DNA of 56,432 nt from Clostridia bacterium (GCA_017398655.1 JAFQFI010000045.1:1-56432), one strand, 5' to 3'. Counted from the stretch's first letter, positions 7,105 through 15,431 are shown. The notes: generated by a model not told the origin, from the letters alone. Numbers and translations are program-made.

Positions 7105-7314
7105 ATGTCTGACACAATTAGATTCATTTTAGGAATCATAACAGGTGTTGTTTGTGCAGTTGCACTATTTTGTTTAATTACTGCTATTGGTTGTGCAGTT
7201 AATGGTTTAACATTTGGTCAACAAATTACAAGTTGGTTTGGAGAAGTTGCTCCTGTAGTTGACCAAACAGTAGAACAAGTTGCAGATGCTGCTGCAAATG
7301 CTCCTATTATGTAA
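7105..7314 (+). CDS. Small single-span membrane protein, candidate major coat protein
   Basis: A 69-aa protein. Residues about 6-33 form one long transmembrane helix (FILGIITGVVCAVALFCLI), followed by an acidic amphipathic tail with Gln, Val and Ala repeats. The size and the single helix resemble filamentous phage coat proteins. Basic residues typical of the DNA-facing end are few, so this is not certain. AAAGGAG is 7 nt upstream. It lies between the candidate ssDNA-binding gene and a second tiny hydrophobic gene, followed by a terminator, as in Ff phages after gene VIII. Confidence 0.5.
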   Translation: MSDTIRFILGIITGVVCAVALFCLITAIGCAVNGLTFGQQITSWFGEVAPVVDQTVEQVADAAANAPIM

Positions 7315-7326
7315 TAGGCACGAGTT

Positions 7327-7485
7327 ATGAAAAGTATATTTCTTACAATTTTAATAATTGTTATGATAGTTCTTTTAGGAACTTGGCCTTTAACAATTTT
7401 AGCCAAGTTATTTGAAATTTTGTCGACCGTTATTATGTGGTTAGCAAAAGCATTAAACATATTTGGCTGGAATGGTATTTTATAA
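7327..7485 (+). CDS. Tiny hydrophobic protein, candidate coat or minor coat protein
   Basis: A 52-aa gene, 12 nt after the previous stop. The translated product starts MKSIFLTILIIVMIVLLGT and ends KALNIFGWNGIL. Residues 4-25 are a transmembrane helix; a second hydrophobic stretch with Lys27 and Lys41 follows. It lacks an obvious ribosome binding site and may be translated by coupling. Its length equals that of mature filamentous phage coat proteins (about 46-53 aa). Either this or the 69-aa neighbour could be the major coat protein. Confidence 0.5.
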   Translation: MKSIFLTILIIVMIVLLGTWPLTILAKLFEILSTVIMWLAKALNIFGWNGIL

Positions 7486-7493
7486 GTTAAAAG

Positions 7494-7540
7494 TAAGCAC
7501 TATCTATAACAAATGTTTATAGGTGGTGCTTATTTTTTTT
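7494..7540 (+). terminator. Terminator after the coat-like genes
   Basis: TAAGCAC (7494-7500) pairs with GTGCTTA (7526-7532), extended by CTATAA/TTATAG inside, and T8 follows. No promoter is seen between it and the next gene, so readthrough is expected. A terminator at this point resembles the one after gene VIII of Ff phages, which gives high coat and low downstream expression. Confidence 0.75.
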
Positions 7541-7565
7541 ACAAAAATTAAATAAAGGAGAAAAC

Positions 7566-8843
7566 ATGAAAGCATTAAAAATTATTGGAAATTGTAGCTT
7601 AGTGTTTCTCGCAATAATCGGTGTTTTAGTATCAGTTTTTTATGGTTATTATCATTTCTTTGTTCACGATATAACAACAGGAACAAACTATGTTGATAAC
7701 CAAATTGCATTAGATATAGTTAAGTCTGATGACCTTACTGAAGAACAAAAAAATGAGTATGAAGATAGATACTTTTTAGAAGCAAACTTCTATAGTAATT
7801 CTAAAGAAAATGGTATTGCTCTTCAAGAGTTAAAGCTTAACTATTTCACTGATTATACTTTAATGTCAACTGCTTATCGTTCTACAGGAATGCAATTTCT
7901 TGGTGATTTAAAACAAGAAGATTTAACTCTTGTTCCAACCACTGAAGAAAAAGCAAACAGAGATGAGCCAGAAGGTTTTAGTTATTACGATAGTACTGAT
8001 GGAATTAGTTTTGATGGTAATAAAATACGAACACAATTAAACCGTGAAAGTACTTTTGTAATTAAGATTGATGGTAGACCTTTCCAAATTCAATTAGATG
8101 GTACTTATGAATGGACTACTTATGAAAGACAATGGTACACATTATGGATTTGGAATAAACCTATCAACAATGTGTGGATGTATAACTATTTGGATGTTTT
8201 TGCTGATTGTATGCAAGCAATTAGAACTAATAGTGCTGGTTTTGGCGACTATTATATAACCGTAGATTTAAGTGAATATTTCACAATTAGAGAGTTTGAT
8301 AAAGAGACTGGAAAATACAAAACTGACAATGTTACTGATATTATCAAAAACTATTGTGTTTTAAAATTTCACTATGATGAAAACGGTGCACGAAATAGCA
8401 CTCAATCTATTTTTAATTGTATAGATTGTAATCCAAGTTATGATGTAGAAGATAAAAATATTGACACTACTTATTGGCAAGAAAGAATGGTTTATACACT
8501 TACCAACAAAGATTTAGTGTATAGATATAGCGAAGTTTATGACGGTTATTTTGTATCACTTTTAATGTCAACAAAAACTCTTTTTGAGAACATGCCAAGA
8601 ACAAAAGTAAACATTGTTTTTGACACAGTTTTTGAAGATAAAAAGATAGTCGGAATTGATTATAATGGCTTTGAAAATTTTGAAATTGATACTTTGACAA
8701 TAAGTGGCGAAGAACAAACTTTTTATGTATTAGATAAAGGTTTGTATAACACTAATTTACAAGTTTTAAAACATTCAAAAGGTATTACTTTTGATTATGC
8801 TGAAAACTCCATAAATAATGACTTTTCGGAGGTGGTCGCATAA
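7566..8843 (+). CDS. Membrane-anchored extracytoplasmic protein, candidate virion protein
   Basis: A 425-aa protein with one N-terminal transmembrane segment (residues about 9-32, rich in Ile, Leu, Val) and a large Tyr-, Asp- and Asn-rich domain outside the membrane. No catalytic motif is seen and I do not recognise the family. AAAGGAG precedes the ATG. Its stop TAA overlaps the next ATG (TAATG), so the two genes are translationally coupled. Lying after the coat-like genes and before the adhesin and Zot-like genes, it could be a minor virion protein or an assembly protein. Confidence 0.5.
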   Translation: MKALKIIGNCSLVFLAIIGVLVSVFYGYYHFFVHDITTGTNYVDNQIALDIVKSDDLTEEQKNEYEDRYFLEANFYSNSKENGIALQELKLNYFTDYTLMSTAYRSTGMQFLGDLKQEDLTLVPTTEEKANRDEPEGFSYYDSTDGISFDGNKIRTQLNRESTFVIKIDGRPFQIQLDGTYEWTTYERQWYTLWIWNKPINNVWMYNYLDVFADCMQAIRTNSAGFGDYYITVDLSEYFTIREFDKETGKYKTDNVTDIIKNYCVLKFHYDENGARNSTQSIFNCIDCNPSYDVEDKNIDTTYWQERMVYTLTNKDLVYRYSEVYDGYFVSLLMSTKTLFENMPRTKVNIVFDTVFEDKKIVGIDYNGFENFEIDTLTISGEEQTFYVLDKGLYNTNLQVLKHSKGITFDYAENSINNDFSEVVA

Positions 8844-9355
8844 TGAAATGGTACACCTATATTATCTGTTTTATTCTCATAGCTGTTGGTGCATTTTTTG
8901 GCATTCAATTATATAGAGAAGTTAAGGCAGAAAGTTATGTAAATGGCTCTATTGATATTAGTAACAAATTCAGTCAAGAGAGCTTTAATTATTCAAGTAC
9001 AAGTCTTGTTTTTTATGACGATTTATATGATGAAACTGACACTTATTATTTTGAACAAGACCTACTAAAAGTTGAAGATTTTAATGGTAAAAATAAAGAC
9101 TACCAAATATGGTTAAATGACTTTATTTTACTGCAATCTGACATAAATGCAGGTAGTATTTATTCCGTTGCTTATATCGATTTTTATGACGAATATAACA
9201 ACCTAATTCAAGCTTCAACTTTGAACATTTCAATTAAATTTTTGAGTAACAAAACTCAGCTAACCTTATCTACTAAAGGTCAAGAAAGTGCTTCGTTTTT
9301 AGAGCAATATTTTTCTGACAATGGTATTAGATTAAAGGTTATAGAAATTCTTTAA
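8843..9355 (+). CDS. Membrane-anchored small hypothetical protein, candidate virion protein
   Basis: A 170-aa protein with an N-terminal transmembrane helix (residues about 4-25) and a soluble Tyr- and Ser-rich domain. Its start overlaps the previous stop by one base; GGAGG in GGAGGTGGTCGC is the probable ribosome binding site. It is 13 nt from the adhesin gene. No domain is recognised. The three consecutive genes with the same anchor-plus-exterior layout suggest surface or virion parts that act together. Confidence 0.5.
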   Translation: MKWYTYIICFILIAVGAFFGIQLYREVKAESYVNGSIDISNKFSQESFNYSSTSLVFYDDLYDETDTYYFEQDLLKVEDFNGKNKDYQIWLNDFILLQSDINAGSIYSVAYIDFYDEYNNLIQASTLNISIKFLSNKTQLTLSTKGQESASFLEQYFSDNGIRLKVIEIL

Positions 9356-9368
9356 GAAAGGAGGAAAA

Positions 9369-12300
9369 ATGGAAACTAAAAAGATATTAGGCATTATATT
9401 CAGCCTGGTGTTTGTTTGTGCTTTTGCTTTCGTTCTTACCTGGGCAATTATTAACTTTAATAAGGTCAAAGAAGGTATGAGTGGAACACAAATTTATACT
9501 AATGAAGACCTGGATAAAGCATATAACGATGGCTACAATACTGCACTTGAAAATAAAGATGAATATGATGCTTTAATTAATAGTTATAGAGATAATATCA
9601 CAACATTAAATGATTCTATCTCTCAACTTAATAGCGATAAGGCAAATCTTGAAAATAGTATAAAAGATTATCAAAATCAAGTTAATAACTTATCCACTAT
9701 TAAGACACAAAACGAAGAAACAATTTCTAATTTGCAATCAACTATTACTCTTAATGATAATACTATTGCAAATTTAAATGAGCAAAAAGTTAGTTTACAA
9801 ACTCAAGTTAATAATTTAACTAATGAAAAAACTAATAATGAGCTTACAATTTCAAGTTTGAATTCTCAAGTTTCTACATTGCAAAATCAAATTAATAGTT
9901 TAAATCAAGATTTGGCTGTCCGAGTAAGTCAAATAACAGAACTTAATAGTGAAATTGCTAGTTTGCAAGCACAAGTAAATAGTTTAACAATTGCTAATAC
10001 AAATAATGAATCAACTATTGAAAGTTTAAACTCTCAAATCGACAGTTTGGAAAGTCAAATTGAAATATTAAATGCTGATAAAGTAAATAATCAAGCAACA
10101 ATTAATGATTTAAATTTACAAAAAGTTCAAATGCAATCACAAATTAATAGTTTAACTGCTGACAAGACAAATAATGAACAAACTATTCAAGATTTAAATT
10201 CTCAAATTGAAAGTTTAAATCAACAAGTTAACGATTTGTCTTCAAATGTTAATACTAAGCAGGAAGATTTAGATGTATTAGAAACTGAAATTTCAAATTT
10301 AGAAAGTCAAATTGTTATTTTAAACAATGACAATATGCAGTTACAATCTCAAATTGCTAATCATCTAAATCAAATTAGTAGTTTGGAGTTGTTAAATGAA
10401 CAATTACAAAGTACTAATATTTCAAATCAAAATACAATTACTTTATTAAATAACCAAATAATTAGTTTAAATACTCAAATTAGTCAAATGTCTTATCAAA
10501 TACAAAACAATTCTTCAAGTGTTGGCTCTTTAAACAACAGAATTGCTGAACTTGAAAAATCAGTTGCTTACTATGAAGAGTATATAGCAAGTATGGAAAG
10601 TGATAATGAAGTTGTTGTAACTTTTGAAGTTGATAATAGTGTTCATAGTATTCAGATTATAGAGAAAAATACTACAACAAATGTTTCAAACCCAACATCT
10701 ACTACTTACTTAATTTTTAATGGTTGGACTATAAATGGTGAAATGATTGATTTGTCAACTTATACTTTTACAACAAATACAAAAGTCGTTGCTGATTTGA
10801 CATATAAATATGATGTAAAATTTGTCGTTGATGATGCAAATTATGATAGTCAAATTATTATTAAAAATGGATTTGCAACATTGCCAAATATACCAACTAA
10901 AAATGGTTTTGAATTTATTGGTTGGTCAAAAGATGGTGTAAATATTGTAGATATTACTTCTACTGCAATTACTGAACACACTGTATTTAAAGCTGTTTTT
11001 GTTCAACTTCATACAGTAACATTCGTTTACGAAGATGAAGTGATTGAAACACAAACTATTAGAAATGGTAATTATGCTATTGCACCTACAGTTGAAAATA
11101 CAACATATAAGAAATTTATCGGTTGGAAAGTAAATAATTCAACAGTTAGTGTAAATACATTTGTAGTAACAAGTGATACTACTTTTGTAGCAAATATTAC
11201 ATATTATTACGATGTTCATTTCTATGCTAATGATAATGTATTTACAACAAAAATTGTTGAGTCAGGAAAATATGTAACTTTACCTGCAACAAATCCAACA
11301 TCAAATGAAGCTGGTTTTGTTTTTGCTGGTTGGTCTACTGATGGAACAAATGTTAGAACAATTACAAATATTAAGATTACTTCTACAACCAATTTTTATG
11401 CTGTGTTCACTAATGAAATTAATTTTTCTTTAAGTAATTTATTATCTTCTTATAGTGCAAGTTTTTATGAATCATTAACTTTTGATTATTATACTGGAAC
11501 TGATGAATATATGGTTAATGGCGTTAATGTTATTGATGGTTTAAAGGCAGCCAGAACATATTCATCTGGAGATGCAAAAGTATCTTTGTATTTAGACGGC
11601 AACTATAATGGTTATGTTTTGTCGAATGTTAATATTGTTCCTAATAATGATAACTATTTTAGATTTGGAAACTATGATTACGTAACCAAATTAGTTATTA
11701 AAAACTATAGCATAAAAAACAATCCAAATATGAATAATTTATTTGGTAGTATGGATGCTCTTACTACAATTGATGTAAGTGGTATTGATACAACTTTAGC
11801 TACAAGTATGATGGGTTTATTTGCATATAACGATAAATTAACAGCTGTTGATATAAGCCATTTTGATACGAGAAATGTTACTAATATGTCTAATATGTTT
11901 GGGGGTTGTTGGTTGATAAAAACAATCGATATTGGTCCTAATTTTGACACAAGCAAAGTTACAAAGATTAATGATATGTTCAATGGTTGTATGAATTTAA
12001 CATCTGTTGACGTTAGCAATTTTAATACTTCATTAATTGCTGATATGAGTAACATGTTTAATTATTGTGCTTCTCTTACTGCTCTTGATGTAACAAGTTT
12101 TGATACAAGTAATGTAACAACTATGTCTGGTATGTTTACTTGTACTAATAAATTAAAAGAATTGGATTTAAGTAGTTTCGATACAAGCAGTGTAACAGAT
12201 ACTAGCTTTATGTTTTATGATACTTCTTTGGAAACAATTTATGTTTCTGATTTATGGGATTTATCAAATGTAAGTGATGACTCAAATATGATTTATGCTT

Positions 12301-12407
12301 CTAGATTAGTGTCTCAAACAACAGGTATGAAATTTAGTTCTCAATGGATGGATAAAACTTATTGTAACTGTGTTGATGGTTACTTTACATATAAGGAGCA
12401 TAATTGA
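9369..12407 (+). CDS. Large coiled-coil adhesin with InlB-B and BspA/DUF285 repeats, candidate adsorption protein
   Basis: A 1012-aa protein. An N-terminal membrane anchor (about 5-28) is followed by a long coiled coil (about 50-405) built from approximate repeats of LNSQI/TNNEQTI type. Four InlB-B / Listeria-Bacteroides repeats follow (about 414-680, each with an F-x-G-W core), then BspA-like DUF285 repeats (about 770-985) of the kind FDTSNVTTMSGMF. Such repeats bind host surfaces. There is no sortase motif. The gene lies directly upstream of, and overlaps, the Zot-like gene, where the pIII adsorption gene sits in filamentous phages (gene III-VI-I order). A receptor-binding role is inferred; a general adhesin is the alternative. 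AGGAGG precedes the ATG. Confidence 0.7.
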   Translation: METKKILGIIFSLVFVCAFAFVLTWAIINFNKVKEGMSGTQIYTNEDLDKAYNDGYNTALENKDEYDALINSYRDNITTLNDSISQLNSDKANLENSIKDYQNQVNNLSTIKTQNEETISNLQSTITLNDNTIANLNEQKVSLQTQVNNLTNEKTNNELTISSLNSQVSTLQNQINSLNQDLAVRVSQITELNSEIASLQAQVNSLTIANTNNESTIESLNSQIDSLESQIEILNADKVNNQATINDLNLQKVQMQSQINSLTADKTNNEQTIQDLNSQIESLNQQVNDLSSNVNTKQEDLDVLETEISNLESQIVILNNDNMQLQSQIANHLNQISSLELLNEQLQSTNISNQNTITLLNNQIISLNTQISQMSYQIQNNSSSVGSLNNRIAELEKSVAYYEEYIASMESDNEVVVTFEVDNSVHSIQIIEKNTTTNVSNPTSTTYLIFNGWTINGEMIDLSTYTFTTNTKVVADLTYKYDVKFVVDDANYDSQIIIKNGFATLPNIPTKNGFEFIGWSKDGVNIVDITSTAITEHTVFKAVFVQLHTVTFVYEDEVIETQTIRNGNYAIAPTVENTTYKKFIGWKVNNSTVSVNTFVVTSDTTFVANITYYYDVHFYANDNVFTTKIVESGKYVTLPATNPTSNEAGFVFAGWSTDGTNVRTITNIKITSTTNFYAVFTNEINFSLSNLLSSYSASFYESLTFDYYTGTDEYMVNGVNVIDGLKAARTYSSGDAKVSLYLDGNYNGYVLSNVNIVPNNDNYFRFGNYDYVTKLVIKNYSIKNNPNMNNLFGSMDALTTIDVSGIDTTLATSMMGLFAYNDKLTAVDISHFDTRNVTNMSNMFGGCWLIKTIDIGPNFDTSKVTKINDMFNGCMNLTSVDVSNFNTSLIADMSNMFNYCASLTALDVTSFDTSNVTTMSGMFTCTNKLKELDLSSFDTSSVTDTSFMFYDTSLETIYVSDLWDLSNVSDDSNMIYASRLVSQTTGMKFSSQWMDKTYCNCVDGYFTYKEHN

Positions 12408-13228
12408 TAACTATCATTTTTGCACCACCTAGAACGGGCAAAACTTGTTTTATGACACACTGCTTAAGAGAACTAGCTTTTGATAGAGAGAGAAATCGTA
12501 AAATGATTAGAGAAATTTCTAATAAAAATAGGAATGGCTTTAATTTGACTATGCCTATTCATTGTGTAAGTTCTAATTATAGTATTAGCTTTCGCAAGTT
12601 TAGGTATAGTCCTCGGCTTAGCCGAGTTATCAATCCATTTAGATTAGGATTTGATAATAAATTTGTAAAAACACATTTTAATTATCCTTATGAAGCAATA
12701 GGGATAACAGAAGCACAAAAATATTTGAATAGTCGTATGAGTTTATATTTTCCAGAATGGCAATCAAGATGGTATGAACAGCATGGTCATAATAACCTTG
12801 ATATATTTTTGGATACTCAGCGACCAATGTTAATTGATGTAAATATAAGAGAATTAGCTCAATTTATTGAGATAATGAAATTAGATGTTAGCTATGATAA
12901 GAAAGGAAATATTAAACAATTAAAATGGACTATTAGAAGAATAGAAAATAGTTTTTTATTTGATAAGTATTTGTTATCTGGAAAGAAAGATAAAACTTGT
13001 TTTAAACAAGAAATTGTAGTGGCTGATTATAATGTTTTTAAAATGTATGATAGTCAATCTTGTAAACCTAAATTTTATCAAGGACACTTTGATGAAGATT
13101 TTGATGTTAAAGAAAGTGAAGTAGTAGAAGATAGCTTAGAAGGATATATTAAGTTTTTAGAAGAAAGTGATGATGAACTCCCTAAAGGTTATTATCAACC
13201 AAGAGTTAAAGGGGGTAAAAACAAATGA
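12404..13228 (+). CDS. Zot/gpI-like assembly ATPase
   Basis: A 274-aa P-loop NTPase. The Walker A box is APPRTGKT at residues 7-14, with Ala in place of the first Gly. A Walker-B-like segment AIGITEAQ precedes the family signature EQHGHNNLDIFLDTQRP...IDVNIREL, which closely follows the Zot pattern (HRH-x-G-x-DI-x-TQ...R). Zot/gpI proteins power extrusion of filamentous phage through the envelope. I see no transmembrane helix, whereas gpI usually has one. The start is TTG at 12404: AAGGAG lies 5 nt before it and TTGA overlaps the adhesin stop. It is followed by an overlapping small basic gene and then Rep. Confidence 0.75.
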   Translation: MITIIFAPPRTGKTCFMTHCLRELAFDRERNRKMIREISNKNRNGFNLTMPIHCVSSNYSISFRKFRYSPRLSRVINPFRLGFDNKFVKTHFNYPYEAIGITEAQKYLNSRMSLYFPEWQSRWYEQHGHNNLDIFLDTQRPMLIDVNIRELAQFIEIMKLDVSYDKKGNIKQLKWTIRRIENSFLFDKYLLSGKKDKTCFKQEIVVADYNVFKMYDSQSCKPKFYQGHFDEDFDVKESEVVEDSLEGYIKFLEESDDELPKGYYQPRVKGGKNK

Positions 13229-13539
13229 TTAATTTTAATAAAAATAAACTTATAAACGAAACGCTTGATAAGTATTATGAAACTTTCAGTCATATGTTAG
13301 ATACTTCTGATTATGTTCCTGAAAGGTTTAATAATAAAATTGGTAAATATATTTTTAAAAACATGAAAAAAGCTTTTAGAGTTATAGATAGAGAAGATAG
13401 AAAATATCAAAGAGAGTTTAAGAGAAAGTATAAGGAAAGGGAAAGATTAAAGAAGCCAAAGAAAGATAATTTTTTTAAAAAGTTATTCACAAAAATAAAG
13501 AGGTTTGTTGATAAGTTTAAGATAAAGAAATCGAAATAA
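13225..13539 (+). CDS. Small very basic hypothetical protein
   Basis: A 104-aa protein whose C-terminal half is dominated by Lys and Arg (for example KRKYKERERLKKPKKDN). It overlaps the Zot-like gene by ATGA. It probably binds nucleic acid or the inner membrane face. No family is recognised. Its place between the assembly ATPase and Rep suggests a role in replication or DNA delivery to the assembly site. Confidence 0.5.
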   Translation: MINFNKNKLINETLDKYYETFSHMLDTSDYVPERFNNKIGKYIFKNMKKAFRVIDREDRKYQREFKRKYKERERLKKPKKDNFFKKLFTKIKRFVDKFKIKKSK

Positions 13540-13598
13540 TAGATATAAAAAGTTTCGCAATAATACTGAAATTTTTAGCAGTTTAAAAGGAGGTTTTT

Positions 13599-14639
13599 AT
13601 GTCTTATGGCGAAACAAAAGTATATTTTGACGGAAGTCATTATATAGCGATTCCTCATACTACTAGAAACGTAAGAAAGAGACCAAAACCAGTTGAGGAA
13701 CGAATAACTGTTATTAGAGAACAAGAATTAGAAGATGAGAAAATAGAGGACTCTTTTGAGCCCTCTATATCATCTAATTCTGAAGATATTGATATAACCG
13801 ATGAAGTTGTTGAAGAAAATAAAGATGCTCAAATTGAGCCTAAAATTAAGGTTAAAACTGAACACCAAATGACAAGGAAAGAACTGTTTGAAGAACTTTA
13901 TTTGTCATATTTAGATATGCCTAGAAAGGTTAAGAAAGAGAAGATTTATAACGAAATGCGACAGTATTTTAAAACTGATTTAGATTGTAGGAATTTCGTT
14001 GAAATTAACTTTGATAGAAAACTTAGAAATATAATATGTCGTAGAGTTCGTATGGTTAGAAAAGCTAATCTTCAAAACTTTAACTACTTTTGCACATTTA
14101 CATATGATGATAATAAACAAACAGAATTTTCTTTTAGAAAAAAACTTATGAATGCCTTTTCTCACTTTACTAGTAGAAAAGGGTGGAGATATATTGGTGT
14201 TTGGGAGAGGTCTCCAAAAAATAAACGACTTCATTTTCATGGTATGTTTCATATCCCAGATGGAACAATGCCAGGTGAGTTAATAGAAAAGAGAGAATAT
14301 AACTTTACTATTCACGATATGAAAACTACATATCAAAATACCTATTTTAATGATAGGTATGGAAGGTCTGACTTTGAATTAATTGAAGACAAAAATCGAA
14401 TAGGGGATTCTATTAGATATTTGCTGAAATATATTGAAAAAACAGGAGAGAAGATTGTATATTCTCGAGGGTTATATCAATATTTCATATCAGACATAAT
14501 GGATGATGATATAGTAACAACAATAGGTCAAGAAGACAAAAAATTACTTTTGTTTGATGACTTTAATTGTTGGGATGAAGGGGTACTTATGGGAAAAGTA
14601 AGCCCTGAAGTAATTTCTCAAATGAGAAAATGTAACTAA
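13599..14639 (+). CDS. rep: HUH rolling-circle replication initiator
   Basis: A 346-aa protein. The first 110 residues are acidic and probably flexible. The HUH endonuclease domain follows: motif I FNYFCTFTYDD (about 160-170), motif II RLHFHGMFH (about 210-218) with the metal-binding His-Phe-His, and motif III SIRYLLKYIEK (about 270-280) with the candidate nicking Tyr and Lys. It would nick the plus strand at the double-strand origin and restart replication, as do gpII of filamentous phages and plasmid Reps. No helicase domain is present. AAAGGAGG lies 8 nt upstream of ATG. Two strong hairpins follow the stop codon and may include the origin. Confidence 0.85.
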   Translation: MSYGETKVYFDGSHYIAIPHTTRNVRKRPKPVEERITVIREQELEDEKIEDSFEPSISSNSEDIDITDEVVEENKDAQIEPKIKVKTEHQMTRKELFEELYLSYLDMPRKVKKEKIYNEMRQYFKTDLDCRNFVEINFDRKLRNIICRRVRMVRKANLQNFNYFCTFTYDDNKQTEFSFRKKLMNAFSHFTSRKGWRYIGVWERSPKNKRLHFHGMFHIPDGTMPGELIEKREYNFTIHDMKTTYQNTYFNDRYGRSDFELIEDKNRIGDSIRYLLKYIEKTGEKIVYSRGLYQYFISDIMDDDIVTTIGQEDKKLLLFDDFNCWDEGVLMGKVSPEVISQMRKCN

Positions 14640-14716
14640 GAAAAATGGCAACAAAAAGAAAGTGAGGAGGTCGTGGAAAGCCTGCGCACGACTCCTCGCT
14701 TTGTTGCCATTTTTTC
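14640..14716 (+). terminator. Large hairpin 1 after rep (terminator and/or replication signal)
   Basis: GAAAAATGGCAACAAA at 14640-14655 pairs with TTTGTTGCCATTTTTTC ending at 14717 (one extra T). The arms continue inward: AGTGAGGAGGTCGTG (14661-14675) with CACGACTCCTCGCT (14687-14700, one bulged G), around an 11-nt loop. The T run fits a terminator, but 28 or more base pairs and the G+C-rich inner stem far exceed what termination needs. Confidence 0.75.
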
Positions 14717-14728
14717 GTTTTCATAGCT

Positions 14729-14788
14729 GACGTGTGCTCGTCTCGGCGAAGCGAAGCGAGCCGACTTGTATCAAGACAAGCACACGTC
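14729..14788. other. Large hairpin 2 after rep, candidate origin or packaging signal
   Basis: GACGTGTGCTCGTCT (14729-14743) pairs with AGACAAGCACACGTC (14774-14788) with one mismatch. Inside, TCGGC (14743-14747) pairs with GCCGA (14760-14764), and CTTG/CAAG forms a further small stem (14765-14775). It is G+C-rich in an A/T-rich surround and has no T run. Next to a rolling-circle rep, a nicking site, single-strand origin or filamentous-phage packaging hairpin are reasonable readings. Confidence 0.6.
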
Positions 14789-14829
14789 TAATCGCCAAAT
14801 TATATAATTATTGTATTTTGTTTAAAACA

Positions 14830-14892
14830 TTAGCACTTTTTAGCATTGATTATCAAAAGTTAGACAGCATTAGAATTTTAGATATGTATAAT
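14830..14892 (+). promoter_or_regulatory. TTAG-array promoter, copy 1
   Basis: TTAG occurs at 14830, 14840, 14860 and 14870, with a degenerate TTAT at 14850, so the period is 10 bp. The conserved CATTAGAATTTT ends the array. TATAAT lies at 14887-14892, 19 nt after the C of CATTAG. There is no TTGACA -35 box. The same layout precedes two other cargo units. This copy drives the sigma-like gene at 14933, suggesting autoregulation. Confidence 0.75.
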
Positions 14893-14932
14893 TGATTTTG
14901 TAAAAATACTGAAAGAAAAGAGGCGTCTGTAT

Positions 14933-15361
14933 ATGAATAAAGAAAATTCTTTAGTTATAGATTTAGAGAGTTATAAATTTGATTATCAGTATTTTTTAGA
15001 AAAATCGGATGACTTAAAAGTTTTAAAAAAGAAGATTGAAAATTTATTTGTTCAGTTAAATGATATGAGAATTAAAAAGCAAGATACCAAAGAGATAAAT
15101 GAAAAACTTCAAATTATTATAAAACAGCAAGATGTTGAGCAAAAGAAGTTATTAAAATTATTATCTAAAAAACAAAAAATTGAAAAAAGAATAGAGAAAC
15201 TTCCACAGCCATATAGAAATGTTTTCTTTTTGAGATATATTAGAGGGAATTCTTTTGATGAAATTGCAGCTAAAATGAATTATTCAACGAAAAGAATATA
15301 TCAATTACATAAAGAAGGTTTAGATATTTATATTAATGATAATAAACCTAAAAAATTTTGA
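14933..15361 (+). CDS. Sigma-region-4-like regulator, candidate activator of cargo promoters
   Basis: A 142-aa protein with a coiled-coil N-terminal half and a C-terminal helix-turn-helix typical of sigma-70 region 4: LPQPYRNVFFLRY, FDEIAAKMNYSTKRIYQLH. There is no region 2, so it is not a complete sigma factor. The residues NYSTKRIYQLH are identical in the 126-aa protein at 25855, which suggests they bind the same DNA. AAGAGG lies 9 nt before the ATG. It has its own TTAG-array promoter and terminator. By analogy with ArpU/RinA-type late activators of Bacillota phages it may switch on the three TTAG promoters; that is inference. Confidence 0.65.
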   Translation: MNKENSLVIDLESYKFDYQYFLEKSDDLKVLKKKIENLFVQLNDMRIKKQDTKEINEKLQIIIKQQDVEQKKLLKLLSKKQKIEKRIEKLPQPYRNVFFLRYIRGNSFDEIAAKMNYSTKRIYQLHKEGLDIYINDNKPKKF

Positions 15362-15385
15362 GGAACACTTAATTCAATAGTTAAT

Positions 15386-15416
15386 AAAAATCAGTAAAGA
15401 GATTTACTGATTTTTT
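15386..15416 (+). terminator. Terminator of the sigma-like gene
   Basis: AAAAATCAGTAAA and TTTACTGATTTTT form a 13-bp stem with a 4-nt loop and T run. Confidence 0.9.
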
Positions 15417-15431
15417 ATCTTTTTTATAACA

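Noticed and set aside
9600..10600. Possible CRISPR-like or tandem DNA repeat in the adhesin gene
   Set aside because: The repetition is of codons for a coiled coil; copies vary in length and sequence and there are no spacers.
11705..12055. A 116-codon frame opposite the BspA-like repeats
   Set aside because: Antisense of repetitive coding sequence; the forward gene is well supported.
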